Below, piece by piece: positions 21,661 to 34,338 of a DNA stretch of 64,000 bases. Under the pieces are notes generated by a model. That model was not told where the DNA came from, did not search any database, and was given only the letters and a program-made list of their open reading frames with translations. The stretch is from positions 414,726 to 478,725 of the forward strand of contig JXTC01000036.1 of the NCBI GenBank assembly GCA_002914845.1, read 5' to 3'. Positions within the stretch are counted from its first letter, which is position 1. The number at the start of each line of letters is the position of its first letter. A program made the position numbers and the translations under genes. Source of the stretch: Trema orientale (lineage: Eukaryota; Streptophyta; Magnoliopsida; Rosales; Cannabaceae).

Positions 21661-22980
21661 CCCTGTTCCCCTCCACCTCCCCTGGTGTTGGGTGAGTGCA
21701 GTTGTTATTTGTATCAAGTTCATGGTTGTCGGTGATGATTTTTACATATTCACGAAAGCTAGCGAATATGAGACAAAGTGTTCACAGTACTGAAATTTCC
21801 ATCTCTAAACTTCTTGAAGTTCCAAGGACGAGAATGATCTTGGATGTTGCAGCTACTTGGACATGTATTCAAGAAAGATGAGAAGCACATTCAAGAAACA
21901 AAAGAAAAAGCAAGCAATAGTTTTCTGCCCTGAAATGGACCTTATGGTATTACGGTCCCTAATGCACTTACCATGAACAATAAGTAGAGCATATGTACTT
22001 AAGCGAAAGGTTTTGGAATCATGTGAGTATACGGTTTGGGGAATAACAAGAAGGAATAGAAAATAGACAATTCAACAAAACTTCTTATCTTAAGTATGTG
22101 AATAAACACATGAATAATTGAGAAAGAAAATTTTTTTTATTCCCGTTACGGATTAGAAGGAATAACTACTTTTGTTACGATTATGCTCATCTTTATCTCT
22201 GTATGCTAACAACAGTATCAGTTATTGGATTCACGCAAAAAAACACCAATATGCATGACCCCAACAATCCAAACACGCTCCCAAACCCATACTTATGTAG
22301 CTTGAATGCGATATTTACATATTTTTCCCTTCCGAAACACTAAAAACGACAACATGTCCTACGTCGTCCATATTTCTTCAACTACAACCCTGTCATCCAA
22401 ATCAAAGCACACTTCAATAGCTTGGGATCCATATACTCTCTTATCAAAGAAATCTAACAAATAAAAGTTATGTAGAAGATGAGAGACGCAAGAGAAAACA
22501 AAGCCAAGGCAAATCACAAGATCAGAACCAGACATGTAGTAAAGTAAGTCTAGTAACTCACTAGAGGCAAACAGAGCCTCCGGGAAGTTCAACTTGAGCA
22601 CTATCCACGAAATATGGCAGCATCATGGCCACAAACGACTAACAAGCCCATCAATTATTTAAGAGGAGAAATCCATTTCAGCTACCTTAAACCATCTCAA
22701 TTTTCTCGGGTAAGCAAAAGGTTCGGGAATTTGGCTTTAGTAGCCCAACCAAAAATTAAGCCAAAGTTTTGTTGAATTATATCACCAACCAAGCCATCAT
22801 CGAGCTAGACTAGACATCAAAAATAAGAGAAAGAAAAACAAAACCTACAAAATATATGACATCGGATAAACCAAAGGATATTCAGTAATGTTGACAAAAC
22901 TAAACAATAACTAAGCTGAGGACACAAAGTTTCTCAAAATGTGAGAAGAACATTAACTTTGCTGCCAGGCTCAGAATATC
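21661..22980. other. intergenic between Di19 and TUFA, no gene seen
   Basis: AT-rich, with no supported exon. The 3' UTR of TUFA must lie at its right end (minus strand). Confidence 0.5.
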
Positions 22981-22987
22981 AGCTTTT

Positions 22988-24448
22988 TTACTCAATTATG
23001 GATTGAATAACACCAGCTCCAACTGTTTTCCCTCCTTCTCTGATAGCAAACCTCATTCCTTGCTCACAAGCCACTGGAACAATGAGTTCAACAACCATCT
23101 TGACACGGTCGCCAGGCATGACCATCTTAGACTCTTCATCCTTATCATTCATGATGGTGAGCACTTTTCCAGTCACATCAGTAGTCCTCATGTAAAACTG
23201 AGGCCTGTAACCAGCAAAAAAGGGCGAATGCCGACCACCCTCTTCCTTCTTCAACACATAGACAATTGCCTCAAACTTGGTATGTGGGGTAATGGTACCG
23301 GGCTTAGCTAAAACCATCCCTCTCTGTATATCAGCCTTCTGAATTCCTCTAAGCAACAACCCCACATTATCACCAGCCAAGGCTTCATCAAGGATCTTCT
23401 GAAACATTTCAACCCCAGTAACAGTGGTGCTTCTGGTCTCCTTTAGACCAACAATTTCAACTGTGTCTGTAACCTTAATGGTACCCCTTTCAACACGGCC
23501 AGTGGCCACAGTTCCACGACCCGTAATCGAAAACACATCTTCTATGGCAAGCAAAAACGGCAAATCAGTCTGGCGTTGTGGGATTGGTATGTAACTATCA
23601 ACAGAGTCCATAAGCTCGTAAATCTTATCAACCCATTCATTGTCCCCTCGTTTAATATTAGGATTCGCCATCAAGGCCTCTAAAGCTAGTAAAGCAGAAC
23701 CAGACACAATGGGCACATCATCACCAGGAAACTCATACGATGAAAGTAACTCACGAACCTCTAATTCCACAAGCTGCAAGAGCTCCTCATCATCAACTTG
23801 GTCCTGTTTATTCAAGAACACCACCATGTTGGGCACACCCACTTGCTTAGCCAAGAGAATGTGCTCTTTGGTCTGCGGCATTGGGCCGTCCGCGCCGGAC
23901 ACGACGAGGATAGCTCCGTCCATCTGGGCCGCTCCGGTAATCATGTTCTTTACGTAATCGGCGTGACCGGGGCAGTCCACGTGGGCGTAGTGGCGGCTTT
24001 CGGTCTCGTACTCGACGGTGGCGGTGTTAATGGTGATACCACGCGCCCGCTCCTCCGGGGCGGCGTCGATTTCGTCGTACTTCTTGGGGGCGCTCCCTCC
24101 CGTGGCGGCCAGGGCCATGGTGAGGGCCGCAGTGAGGGTGGTCTTGCCGTGGTCGACATGGCCGATTGTGCCGATGTTTACATGGGGTTTCTTCCTCTCG
24201 AATTTCCCACGCGCCGCCCGGATTGTGAAGGACCGGTGGTGGCGCGTGGGGGTCACGGTGGTGACTGGCGTGAGGTGGAGAATGGTAGAGGGGTTGATGA
24301 AGGAAGACGAGAGATGGGTCAGTCTTGAAGTGGGTCTAGAGGCTAAAATGGTGGAGGTTGAGGGAGAAGAAGAAGAGGGTGAAGATGGGGAGGCATATGG
24401 GTATACAAGTTTTGTGGAAGCTGAGGCTGCAGCTGAAGAAATCGCCAT
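22988..24448 (-). CDS. TUFA: chloroplast elongation factor Tu, nuclear-encoded
   Basis: One intronless frame of 486 codons. EF-Tu is the GTPase that carries aminoacyl-tRNA to the ribosome, here the chloroplast ribosome. Residues 1 to about 78 are Ser/Thr/Pro-rich, low in acids and end in an [16 protein letters not shown] region, as expected of a stromal transit peptide. The GTPase motifs are intact: G1 GHVDHGKTT (96-104), switch I RGITI, G3 DCPGH (158-162), G4 NKQD (213-216) and G5 SGSAL. Domains II and III follow, with [13 protein letters not shown] and the end [10 protein letters not shown]. The G4 Gln instead of the bacterial Cys is typical of the plastid form. Length matches plant homologues. 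In land plants this gene moved from plastid to nucleus, consistent with the transit peptide and lack of introns. Confidence 0.97.
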   Translation of the reverse strand: MAISSAAASASTKLVYPYASPSSPSSSSPSTSTILASRPTSRLTHLSSSFINPSTILHLTPVTTVTPTRHHRSFTIRAARGKFERKKPHVNIGTIGHVDHGKTTLTAALTMALAATGGSAPKKYDEIDAAPEERARGITINTATVEYETESRHYAHVDCPGHADYVKNMITGAAQMDGAILVVSGADGPMPQTKEHILLAKQVGVPNMVVFLNKQDQVDDEELLQLVELEVRELLSSYEFPGDDVPIVSGSALLALEALMANPNIKRGDNEWVDKIYELMDSVDSYIPIPQRQTDLPFLLAIEDVFSITGRGTVATGRVERGTIKVTDTVEIVGLKETRSTTVTGVEMFQKILDEALAGDNVGLLLRGIQKADIQRGMVLAKPGTITPHTKFEAIVYVLKKEEGGRHSPFFAGYRPQFYMRTTDVTGKVLTIMNDKDEESKMVMPGDRVKMVVELIVPVACEQGMRFAIREGGKTVGAGVIQSIIE

Positions 24449-24693
24449 TGGGGAGTAGCTTAGAGTTTAGCTTCTCACAGAGAGAAGAGAAAGATAGAGA
24501 GAAATGGTGGGTTTTGGAGATAGGGATATGGAGAGAAGTGAGTGAGTGAGTACTGCGTTATCTTTTCGGGAGAGAAAACAGGGCCTCATATGGGGTGCTC
24601 TATCCATTTCTCTGCCTCAGAGTTTTGGAGGGTCTAGTCAAGTGGGTCACCTGAAGAGGTATGGTGTTTCTGTGCAACAACATTTGGATGACG

Positions 24694-24701
24694 ACACGTG
24701 T
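24694..24701 (-). promoter_or_regulatory. G-box upstream of TUFA
   Basis: Perfect palindrome ACACGTGT, containing CACGTG, about 250 bp upstream of the TUFA start. A TATAAAT-like word lies further up on the minus strand (near 24785-24792). G-boxes are common in light-regulated plastid-protein genes. Inferred from the motif only. Confidence 0.4.
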
Positions 24702-24799
24702 AAAACTAGACGTTTCTATGGTATTTTATGTGGTAGGGATAAGAGAAACTCTAGGTTTTGATGTGGAAACACCAAGGCCGTGAATTTATATCCTACGTT

Positions 24800-26110
24800 C
24801 CTACCGCAAAGTTAGAATTAAAGAGTTCTGGGTTAGCATAGTGGCCAACTAAAGTATTAGTAAACCATATTGACAAGATTTTTTTCTTCTTTTTTTTTGG
24901 GGAATATTGATAGGAGTTACCCAAGAAAAAATTGAAGATGAAATAAGATGACAATTTCAAGATTGATTAAGTGTTTGAGTAATTTCATCAATTTGGACAA
25001 ATAATAAGTGGTGGCCTTCTTTGCTAGATTCATTTCTAATTTAGTTATTTGGGACAAAAAATATTCTACTTTCTATCATCGCTTTTGTAACTGAATCACA
25101 AATAATGTACTCATTTTTCTTTTTTGATTAGGGTTTTTTTTTTTTTTTTTTCTAGATAAGGTTTTAATGAGGCATTTTTCTGAGATGGTGTTCAGATTTT
25201 TTTTTTTTTTTTTTTTTAAGATAAAGTTTTAAGAAGGCATTTTCTGAGATAGTATTATCAAATAAGATTGTTTAAGCATGACTTTGTGATACCCTTCTAG
25301 AGTTTTTAGTTTTAGTGCCCTCAAGTTGTATTTCGACTTTATATTTTATTTTTTCTTTATTTAATATATTTTGCTAGTTTGAGGATTATTGAATAAGGCT
25401 TGCGGTGCTAGAACTAGTTTTCATCAATTGGTTGGAGTAGTTTCATCGTAGATGATAGTGAGGTTATCTGAGAACTTCGTCTTTAATCTTGTTAATTTCT
25501 TTCGTAAACAGAAGGTATCCACAATTTCTTTGAGATTGGTCATGGGTGACTTTTATTTTCCATTTAATTGTAAGAGGGTTGTAAATTTTTGAGAAAGTGC
25601 AAAGAAAAGGAATATACTAAACTAGCACAAATTTTTTTTCCCCTCGAATGGTTACTATTTGTCTAATAATGAGGGCCTTAAAAATGAGGACACTGACTTT
25701 CGTCCACGATCAGAGTCAAAGAGTCCTTAAACGAACTCATTCACATTCGACAACTTGGTGGCTCATAGGAAATGAAATCGACTGATTGTGACTTGATCCG
25801 TTTGTGGTTGCCCACAAAGCAGATTTCTGCTTGTTCCACGTATTTGATTCAGGTACTCTAGTCTCTGGAGAGAACATGGCAAAGCTCCAAAATCCACCAC
25901 AGAAAATAGTCGTAGAAAGTAGAAAACTACCTTAGAAATAAAAGAATATTCCAATTACAGAAGAAACTTAAATCTATCTAATTTTGCTGAATAGAAGAGA
26001 AAATGGCAATGTTCTAATTATCTAGTACACAAAGTACAGACGAAAAATGTTCCTTCTAAAAATGACTCCTGAAAGGGGATTGTATTTTAAGAAAACTCAA
26101 AAAAGGAATA
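24800..26110. other. intergenic, no gene seen
   Basis: AT-rich, with two long poly-T tracts (about 25135-25152 and 25199-25217) followed by a similar downstream word (AGATAAGGTTTTAATGAGGCATTTT versions), i.e. a local ~70-bp duplication. No supported exon. Confidence 0.5.
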
Positions 26111-26126
26111 TTGAAATTTTTTTAGA

Positions 26127-26570
26127 TGCTGATTGGGAAAGTTCTATAACTGATCGATGATCAACCTCTGGCTATTGTACATACGTCTGGGGAAACTTGG
26201 TTACCTGGCGAAGCAAGAAACAATCAGTTGTTGCAAGGAGTAGTACCGAAGCTGAGTTCAGAGCTATGGCTCTTGGAATTTGTGAAGGAATGTGGTTAAA
26301 AATTCTGCTTCAAGAACTTCAAGTTACTCTAAATGGCTCTATGGAAATGTTTTGTGATAATCAAGCTGCTATAAGTGTTGCAAGGAATCCAGTCATACTA
26401 TTTGAAATCCAGATCAGAGTCGATCATAAGATTGGCAGTATGCTTTTCAATCAACATAGATAAAGGAGAACAATATTACTTGAGAAAAAAGGCCCTTCAA
26501 CTGTTACAAAGGATATTATTAGTTTAGTTTCTTATGGAGCACAAACATGCTGCTCATATTGAAACAAAGA
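26127..26570 (+). mobile_element. copia RNase H fragment, isolated fossil
   Basis: The translation shows the copia RNase H C-terminal half: WRSKKQSVVARSSTEAEFRA, then LGICEGMWLKILLQEL, MFCDNQAAISVARNPV and VDHKIG. The catalytic-type words STEAE and DNQAA are visible. No LTR, primer site or other pol domain is adjacent, so this is an orphan piece of an old insertion, broken by several lesions. Confidence 0.85.
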
Positions 26571-27087
26571 AAATCAGAAGCATACTAGCATAACTGATAC
26601 AAAGAGAATCAATTATCTGTACAAGTATCTATAGACTCGTAAAATTCTGATTGATTCGTGTCAAACTAAGTTTTGTTTTTGATCTGTAGGTAAGGTAGGG
26701 GTAGGCAAACTGATATTGTACAGGTACTTGAATTATCATAACGTGTCTAACCTCAGTAGTATGAATGTATTGGATCTTTCAAGCTCAAACTTGATCTATT
26801 TGACAAGAATGACTCCTCCAGGGCAAAGATTTCTCAGCAATAATTTCCCAATACTATAGCCATATGTGTAACATGCCTGGTTTTCAAGTAAACATGGTTG
26901 ATCACTCAAGAAGCATCCAGCAGGGAACATTTACAAACTAGAGCCAAATCCTTCTCAATGTTATAAACAGGTCAGTATCTTCAAGCTTTCTAGAACATCG
27001 AGCAAATCCATTTTCTGGTGAAGTAGAATTATTGGCGTGTCATCATGAACCTAGGTTGGAGACATGATGGATCATATAGCTTAAAAT

Positions 27088-30000
27088 TCAAAAAGAGGCA
27101 TAATTTTGCAAATAATTAGCCTCGTGCAATTTATAGTCAGGAATCTTCACCTTATATATTTCCAAAACCTTTTGACGGGTGACCGGTGAAAGTTCCCTCA
27201 AAAGATGTGATACTGCTGATTCATGCTTCTTCTTGAGCTCATCTAGCTCCTTTTGCTGATTCACCAACATATTCTCAAGTTTCTCAGCAATGACCTTAAG
27301 GTATACTGAATTCATATCCTGTAGAGTTATACAATTCTCTTCAGATGGAGTGGCTCCATTACGAGGACATATCTCATCAGCAGCATCTTTTCTATCAGTA
27401 CTTTGCTGATCAGCTGGAGCACCAGCTTCCTTCTCTTCATGGCCAATATCAACCTGCACAACGACATCCTCTGGCCGTTTAAGTAACACAGCACCATTTC
27501 GATTATCTACGTCCTTTTGGCTACCAGGAAACACGTCATTGTCTTCAGTCAAGCTATCCCCAATTCTAACCAAATCCCCTGGAGAAGACAAGTTTGAAGG
27601 ACCGGGTGTCATTGGAGAATTTCCACCAACTCCTTTGGGGGAGTCAGACCAATACTTCCGGCCAGAAGGTAATCTTTCCAAAGCAAGACTTTTGAAAGGG
27701 TTACACTCAGTTGTCAAGGGGGAAGCACCATCCTTATTTTCAGGGGCACAGCTATCTGAAGTTGGAATGTCTTCATCAGAATTATCTGCAGAAAGATCCT
27801 CGGGTGTCCATTCCGGAAAATTTTGACGAATTTCAGAGTCGATCATTTCAGCAATTGTTGAAACATCTTGATCTGTCAAGTCCAACTCCTCAACCATTTC
27901 ACTGGCAACTGAAATTGGTGTGTCTGCTTCTGTATCAAATGGGAAATGAATATTTCGAACATGACCTGGATCCACAAGAAAATTTTCTATTAATGTACTA
28001 GTACATGTATGTTGGCTGAAATTAAATGAACCGGAGAAAGAGAGTAACCTGAAGAGTCTGCTATTCGTAGTTTCAGAAATATTTTGTTGACATCTTTCCG
28101 CTGACCTTGCACTGTGAAATCTATACTTGCCTCAGCAGAATCCTTGAGTGTTCCAACATCATCCTGATGATGACTCCCTTCTGCATTTGATTTGTCAGAG
28201 TTACCAGAGTGATGCCTTTTGTGTCTAAGAGAACGAGAAACACTTTCATCCTCATCTGGTTGGAGAAATGGATCCATTAAAAGTTCCTTGGCAGGCAATC
28301 GATCAGAGACTTTTGCAATACATTTTTCAATAAATAATTTAACTCCAGGATCATTCACTTTTGCCAATGATGCTGGCTTTATTCCCTTGAAAAAGGAAAA
28401 GAAAAAGTTTCAGGCATCAAGAAAAAAAAAGCTTCTATTGCATTGCAGATGATTCCAGCAACGGGTAGTTGATGAGCAATGGTGTTAATTTTAGAACCTT
28501 CTTTTTTCTTTCCCCTTACGAAGAGATATTCCCAATACATTGAAGAATTTTAGTATTGTGGTTTCATATATTTTCTCTAGATTTAAAATTCAATCAACTT
28601 AAAATGAGAACTATAGATTGCAAGATTCTACCAATCAAGATATTGGTCTCCACAAATTAACAACCTTTTAAGAACAAAAAAACACTCTTGTATATGGTCA
28701 CGCAAAACAAATAAATTTGTCACACCAACAAAAGCAAACTGCATGGTAAATTAAATGAGCAACATATGAAGCCCTTACTGATGTCACTTTCTTGAATATT
28801 TGAGCGGCATTGGCACATTCAACGTATGGATACTCAAATGTAACCAACTCTAGCAGGCACATGCCAAAAGCATAAATGTCTACAAGTTCATTGTATTCCT
28901 CTTCGTAAAGCTCTGGTGCCATGAACTCCGGAGTACCTAAATCACAACAACCATGCCATCACGTTCTTACTCCAATAATAAAGATGCGGTGGTACAAGTT
29001 CTCATCCGGATAGAGGAAAACAATAGTAATAGTAACAAAGAAAGCTTACCAATAACACTGTGAGCTGAACGAGCCTGGCGAAGAATGGCAGCCAGTCCTA
29101 AGTCACCAATTTTCACCTCACCTTGGTTTCCATTGACAAAAATATTGTCACACTTAAGATCTCGATGAATGACAGGTGGGTCGTGACTATGAAGATACAA
29201 AAGGCCTTCCAAAATCTGCCTGGACCATTTCTTCAATGCCCTCAAATCAACGTTCTTATGTTTCTTCCGGTATCTAAAGTAACACACAATTTTAAGGTGA
29301 GCAATAGCAAAAGCCTGATGAAAATCGAAACTGACTAAAACAATTAAAACAAAGACTCACTGCCGTAGTGTTCCAGAAGTAAAAATTTCCGTGATAAAGT
29401 TGATATTCTCATTCCTGGTATCGACCCAAGAATTGTAAAACTTTATGATGTTCTTGTGCTTCAAAGTCTTGAGTAGATGAACTTCTGAATAAAGGCGTTC
29501 TAAATCCTCTGAGTGGCGTAATAGATCTGCCACCCTAACCTGATTCCAAGCTACTTCGATGCCTTCCAATTCGTCAAAAGCCCGATATCTTAGTTCCCAC
29601 ATTTCCATCAAGGACACACATATGTTCAAAAAACATTGGGTCTCAACTGAATCCATACATGATTTATTCATGATGCTTGATAACCATTCCTATACTATTA
29701 AATTCAAATATAACATAATAAACACCAAAAGGATACACTTTCTTGAAAGCCCCCTTTCCTAGAACCTCTTTATACTGCAAATCGCCATTTCAATAAGGGT
29801 ATTTAGAAGGAAAAAAAAAAAAAAACCCATCAGTAAGAACATCAATATAAACCAACCCAAATTCAAATTCCATAAACATGAATACCATGCTGAACGAAAA
29901 AGAAACATACGTAATTAAAAGAAAAGAGAGGAGCAGCCATTAATTTAGACAAAATTAAACAAACCACGGCACTCACCGAATTTAATTAATTAATAAAAAA

Positions 30001-30158
30001 ATCGAATAAAAACAAAATTCATAACATTTTTCTATTTAAGAAAGTGGGTAAAATTAAATTTAAGCACTGACCCGACCGTACCGACCAGTGGGATCAACCT
30101 CAACGAACTCAGCATCAGAATCGTCCGGGTCTTGCTCCGACGACGAGTCTTGCGGCAT
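27088..30158 (-). CDS. WNK: WNK (with-no-lysine) serine/threonine protein kinase, 7 exons
   Basis: Exons on the minus strand (start to stop) 30158-30072, 29774-29737, 29588-29361, 29273-29050, 28936-28779, 28385-28049 and 27965-27088, all GT-AG, give 649 residues. The kinase domain is about residues 30-290. The glycine loop is GKGAFKKV (35-42), which supplies the catalytic lysine, and the usual VAIK lysine is replaced in VAWN, the defining WNK trait. The catalytic loop is HRDLKCDN (154-161), with DLG in place of DFG (175-177), then [18 protein letters not shown]. After it come an OSR1_C/PF2-like autoinhibitory segment ([30 protein letters not shown]), a long acidic disordered part and a C-terminal coiled coil ([20 protein letters not shown]). 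Plant WNKs act in osmotic, flowering and vesicular-ATPase signalling. The GRYGRY start resembles the WNK1/2/3/5 group, but I cannot assign a number. Confidence 0.94.
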
Positions 30159-30335
30159 TCTGACTCACCCTTCTGAAACACAAAAACACCAAAAACCCAG
30201 ATCAGAAAAACCCTCAAAATTCGATCAGTAAGATCAAAAATGCGAAAGCTGAGTCGAGCCCAATTGGTGTCATACGTTACCGAATCGAATCCCAACCCGA
30301 ACCGAATNAAAAGGTCAACACTGGGATCATGCTAG

Positions 30336-30343
30336 CCACGTGG
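30336..30343 (-). promoter_or_regulatory. G-box (CCACGTGG) upstream of WNK
   Basis: Perfect 8-bp palindrome about 180 bp upstream of the WNK start codon, inside a ~50-bp module (30309-30360) that recurs nearly unchanged at 34288-34338. Confidence 0.45.
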
Positions 30344-30360
30344 GTGCTCGAGAAGGGTCC

Positions 30361-32238
30361 CACCATTCCCGGAGTCAATGGATGACTGGCTAGATCTGGC
30401 TGGAGAATTTATATGAGGATCTAAGGGGGAGAAATAATTGTCAACGTCGTTTATTCCCGCTTATGGTCGTTGTTTTGGTTTGTTGTCGTTGGTAAATGTC
30501 TGTCGTTATTACATTTTGTTGTCAGTCAAGTTACTGTCGCATTTTATATATATTTTTAAAATGGAGTTATTATGTTTTTCAAATTTTTGTCATTATATCG
30601 TGTTGTTGTCGTCGTGACATGGTGATTTTCCAGAAAAGAAGCCACTGAGACGAGGCTAAATAAGAGAATGTCATAAGACATATGTGGTTGTAAGCACCAA
30701 ATACTAATAAAAGTATAAGTTACACAATAATTTATATGTGGAGCTGACAATTTTTTTATTAATATATGACGTTTAGCATTACAAATGACTTAGTATTCGC
30801 CGGAAGTGAAAATAAAAAAAGAAAAAAGAAACGTGACTTACAAAAGTTAAAATATTTGCCTGGAAAGCATATGATAACACATCACCAGTGCTAATCAATT
30901 CTGCGCATTGCCCTCTCTATTCTTTAGCTTGGGAGTCAATTGGCCATGCTCTACTTACTTATAAGCATGCCAAAGCTGAATTCAGACTTGATTCTCACTT
31001 GTTTTCCTCATGATATTTTAGGATGGTGTTCGTCTCCTGTTTCACTATTTAATGAGTAATGGACCGGAAAGCTTTCTTTATATCCTATGGTGTACATGCA
31101 ATGGCAGAGCCAGAATTTTACTTCAAGGCATAAATGAAAATTGAACTTTTAAATTAGCATAAATAACAGTTCAATAAAGGTTTGTTTACTTAAATGCATT
31201 CCCAATTTAATCTCAAACATGTGGATCAAAATCTAAATTGGATTTTCTAACCTTGTGGTTATTATAAGGTATGCAAAGTTGCTGTACACACTTTCTGATG
31301 TTCTATTATCATAATTTTCTCCTTCGTAGAATAATGGCTGTAATTTTAATAAAAATATTTTCCGAATTGGATATAGAAAACCAATTATAACATAAAAATT
31401 TACACATGAACGGAAGAAAAGAAATGATATAAGATAAAAAATATATTGCCTATTACATAACATATATGTATATTTCAAAGATAAACAATAATAGAGAGTT
31501 AGGGACACCAAAATTCTGTACTAAAAATTTATCAAAAAGATTTTTTATCTCGAGTTATAAGCCTAACCCATGCCACGTGGCTGAATGTCAGTCTTTCGCC
31601 TTTGGGTGTTAAATAGTACTGCTCATATTATTTGAAAAAAAAAAAAAAAAACAGATGTGGCACGTTTCACAAAAAGCCATATACCCCGTGATAAGAACTC
31701 GTTCGGATTAAATAGCAGTGCTAAAAACTTACATATATCACGTGCATTTCGATCACTTCTTAATTTTAAAGCGGGATCATACTATTTAAAGTTATGTGGT
31801 TAAAAATAATGTTATATCACTTTTATAAGTTTTTGGTGCAAGATTTTAGTGTCCGAATTTTTACTCTTTCAAAGACAACAATGTAAACCTTATCTATGGA
31901 TGACAAAACTTAAGAAAAATGCAATATAAAACATTTAGACATATATAATCACTCAGATTCAAAGTTTACATGTATTTAATACAAACTTATGTCTTTTCAA
32001 TTTTAATAAGTGGCCTAATACAATACAGCAATGGCTAGTTGTTAAAACTATTAAATTTTAAGAAGCAAACAAGTTTTTTTTTTTTACAAAAGATAAGGAA
32101 GACAATAATTTAGAGAGATAAAGAGAAAAACTAATCAATTCATAATAAAAATAGAGTATGCAGGAGGATCAGAGAAATAACTAAAATCTAACTTTTAGAT
32201 GGGAAAAAATATAGAAATCTAAAATTTAATAGAATTAT
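30361..32238. other. intergenic upstream of WNK, no gene seen
   Basis: AT-rich sequence with TTGTCGT/GTTGTCG words around 30430-30620 and a poly-A at 31635-31652. No supported exon. Confidence 0.5.
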
Positions 32239-32247
32239 TATACTTAT

Positions 32248-33476
32248 GGGAGATTCTAGTGTAGGAGAGGTAAAATCCCTCCTATTCATAGGAGTATTTC
32301 ATAGAAGTGTTTTTCAGACTATTGGATGAAAATGAACGGTGATCAAACAAATGAGTATAGGAACAAATTTATACAACACAATATACTGAAGAAAAACCCA
32401 AACTTAAAATAAAATAACATCTCTCTTCTCAATCGTCTACTACTATACTACTTCAATTTTCGAGTACTACTTCATTGGAAATGATACAATAGAGAGCCCA
32501 AAGCTTACAAAAGTAACACTGCTGGGTCTTTTCTAGAGTTAAGAACTTGATATAATGCTTTGATCACTATGAAGGAAAAAAAAAAAAACAAAAAAACAAA
32601 AAACAGAGAAAACTGAAATTTCGAAGTTGAAAACAGAGATCCATCTGTTTAAGAAGAAAATTGTAATTGAGATTTGTAGTCATTCGTTTCATTGCAATTC
32701 TGCAATCAATGGTTCTTGAACTCTTGATAAAAAATGGCTTCCATCTACGAATCCTATTCCTGCAATTTCTTTTTCAAGGGAAATTCTTTTGACTATGATG
32801 GTTTTGAACAAATTAACGAAAGAAAATAATAGGCATGATTTTTTTTTTTTCTCAAGGTACGAGTCCAAGTTATTGAGAAAATAATTTTAAAAATTACACA
32901 TACATTGAATAGCACATCCTCAAGCGTTGATGGAGACTAAGCTGGAATTGATTTTCGTATAAATGAAGTGCTTTTTAAGACTAAAATTGTATATATAGTT
33001 GTTTTTTTTTTTATTTTATAAGATTGGATTTGTATGGTTAAATTACCCAGTTTAATTTCGAAAACATGTTTTGGATTTCTAAGAAAATTTATTAGGTGAA
33101 AATGGAGGCTTGATGGAAGAGAGAGTGGACATAACAAACTGGAGATGATAAGGACAAAAATCAAGTTAAATAATTGATCAATTTAATTATTTAGATTTGT
33201 GGAAGACAATACAGAAGAGAAGAGAAAGAGTAGCAGATGGCCATGGCCATTTCTGAGAAAAGCTTCTTCAGGTCATGGAGAAGGAGAAAAGAAAGAGTAT
33301 ACAACGGTGCTGGACATATTTCGGTGTAGTTATTATGCTTTAAGACCACTATTTTTATGACCATTGAATTAGATCAAATGGCTCAAATAGCCTTTGACCG
33401 TTAAATTAGATCAAATGGCTCAAATAATCTTCTTACAAGTAGGAGGAATTTTACCCCTCTTACACTAGAATTCCCC
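32248..33476. mobile_element. MULE-like non-autonomous DNA transposon, 1.23 kb
   Basis: The left tip GGGAGATTCTAGTGTAGG... (32248 on) and the reverse complement of the right tip GGGGAATTCTAGTGTAAG... (ending 33476) agree at 32 of the first 37 bases, with weaker similarity to about 100 bp. The flanks are a 9-bp duplication with one mismatch, TATACTTAT (32239-32247) and TATACTAAT (33477-33485). A 9-bp duplication with long terminal inverted repeats is the Mutator-like signature. There is no transposase. The interior, about 32640-32800 and 33180-33300, has less AT-rich, exon-like texture and could be captured host sequence. Confidence 0.75.
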
Positions 33477-34287
33477 TATACTAATAACTATTACAATAAA
33501 TATCTTTAATGTGACTCGCCAGTGTGCATATGGCGTGAACGAAACTAGCGAATTTTTTCAGATAAAACGAAGCCAGCAATATCCATACTAGCATGGATTG
33601 CAAATTACTTATACCAATTCAAATAAGCTGATACCAAATATAATAATCATATACCGTAATAAGTCGATAGCTAGTTAATTCAGTGATTGTAAAAACTGAA
33701 CTGGTACTTAATTGTTAGTCTTTAGCGCTTCCATATATCATAACACTAACTAGAGTTTTCACACCAACTAATCTAGGCCTCCGTCTTTTGCCTTTTGGCA
33801 AGTGGTTGTTCCTCTTATTCCTCTTCTGGATGTGTGGTTCTCTCTGTCCTTTCCTGGGGCTTTACACTACTTTCTTCATAACCATTGCTAATGCCTTCCT
33901 CTTGTCCCTTAGGGTTCTTTAGTGGCATGTTGTGTAACAGCGCCTTGCATTGTAGTCTTGTCTATGGTCTCCATAGAACAAGAGAAATCAATGTCTTCCA
34001 AGTTGATACCATAACTTAAGCCATCGATTGTTGCATCTTCCCAGTCTCTTTTTTCGTCCCCAGTAAGGAAATAAAAATCTGTTGCACGCTCCGGAAGGTT
34101 AATTGTACTCTTCAAAATTTACTCTCTAGATCACAATTTTTATTGTCGTATTGCACCACTCTCTAAGTCTAATAATACACCTTTTTTTTTTTTTTTTTAA
34201 AATAATCACGTGACACAGTGCAATGCAACTATTTGTGAAAGAGAAGCCGCTGAAGTGGCACATGAATCACCCGACTGACTGTCCTTC

Positions 34288-34338
34288 AAAAGGTCAACAC
34301 TGGGATCACGGGAGCCACGTGGGTGCTTTAAATGGGTC
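34288..34338. repeat. second copy of the WNK promoter module
   Basis: AAAAGGTCAACACTGGGATC, then a short variable stretch, then GCCACGTGGGTGCT, matching 30309-30352 with a few differences. It contains both a TTGAC W-box core (minus strand) and CCACGTGG (34315-34322). No gene is seen beside it. Confidence 0.6.

Noticed and set aside
23003-24761. Plus-strand frames of up to 176 codons opposite TUFA
   Set aside because: They are antisense shadows of the GC-rich EF-Tu coding strand, with no family resemblance.
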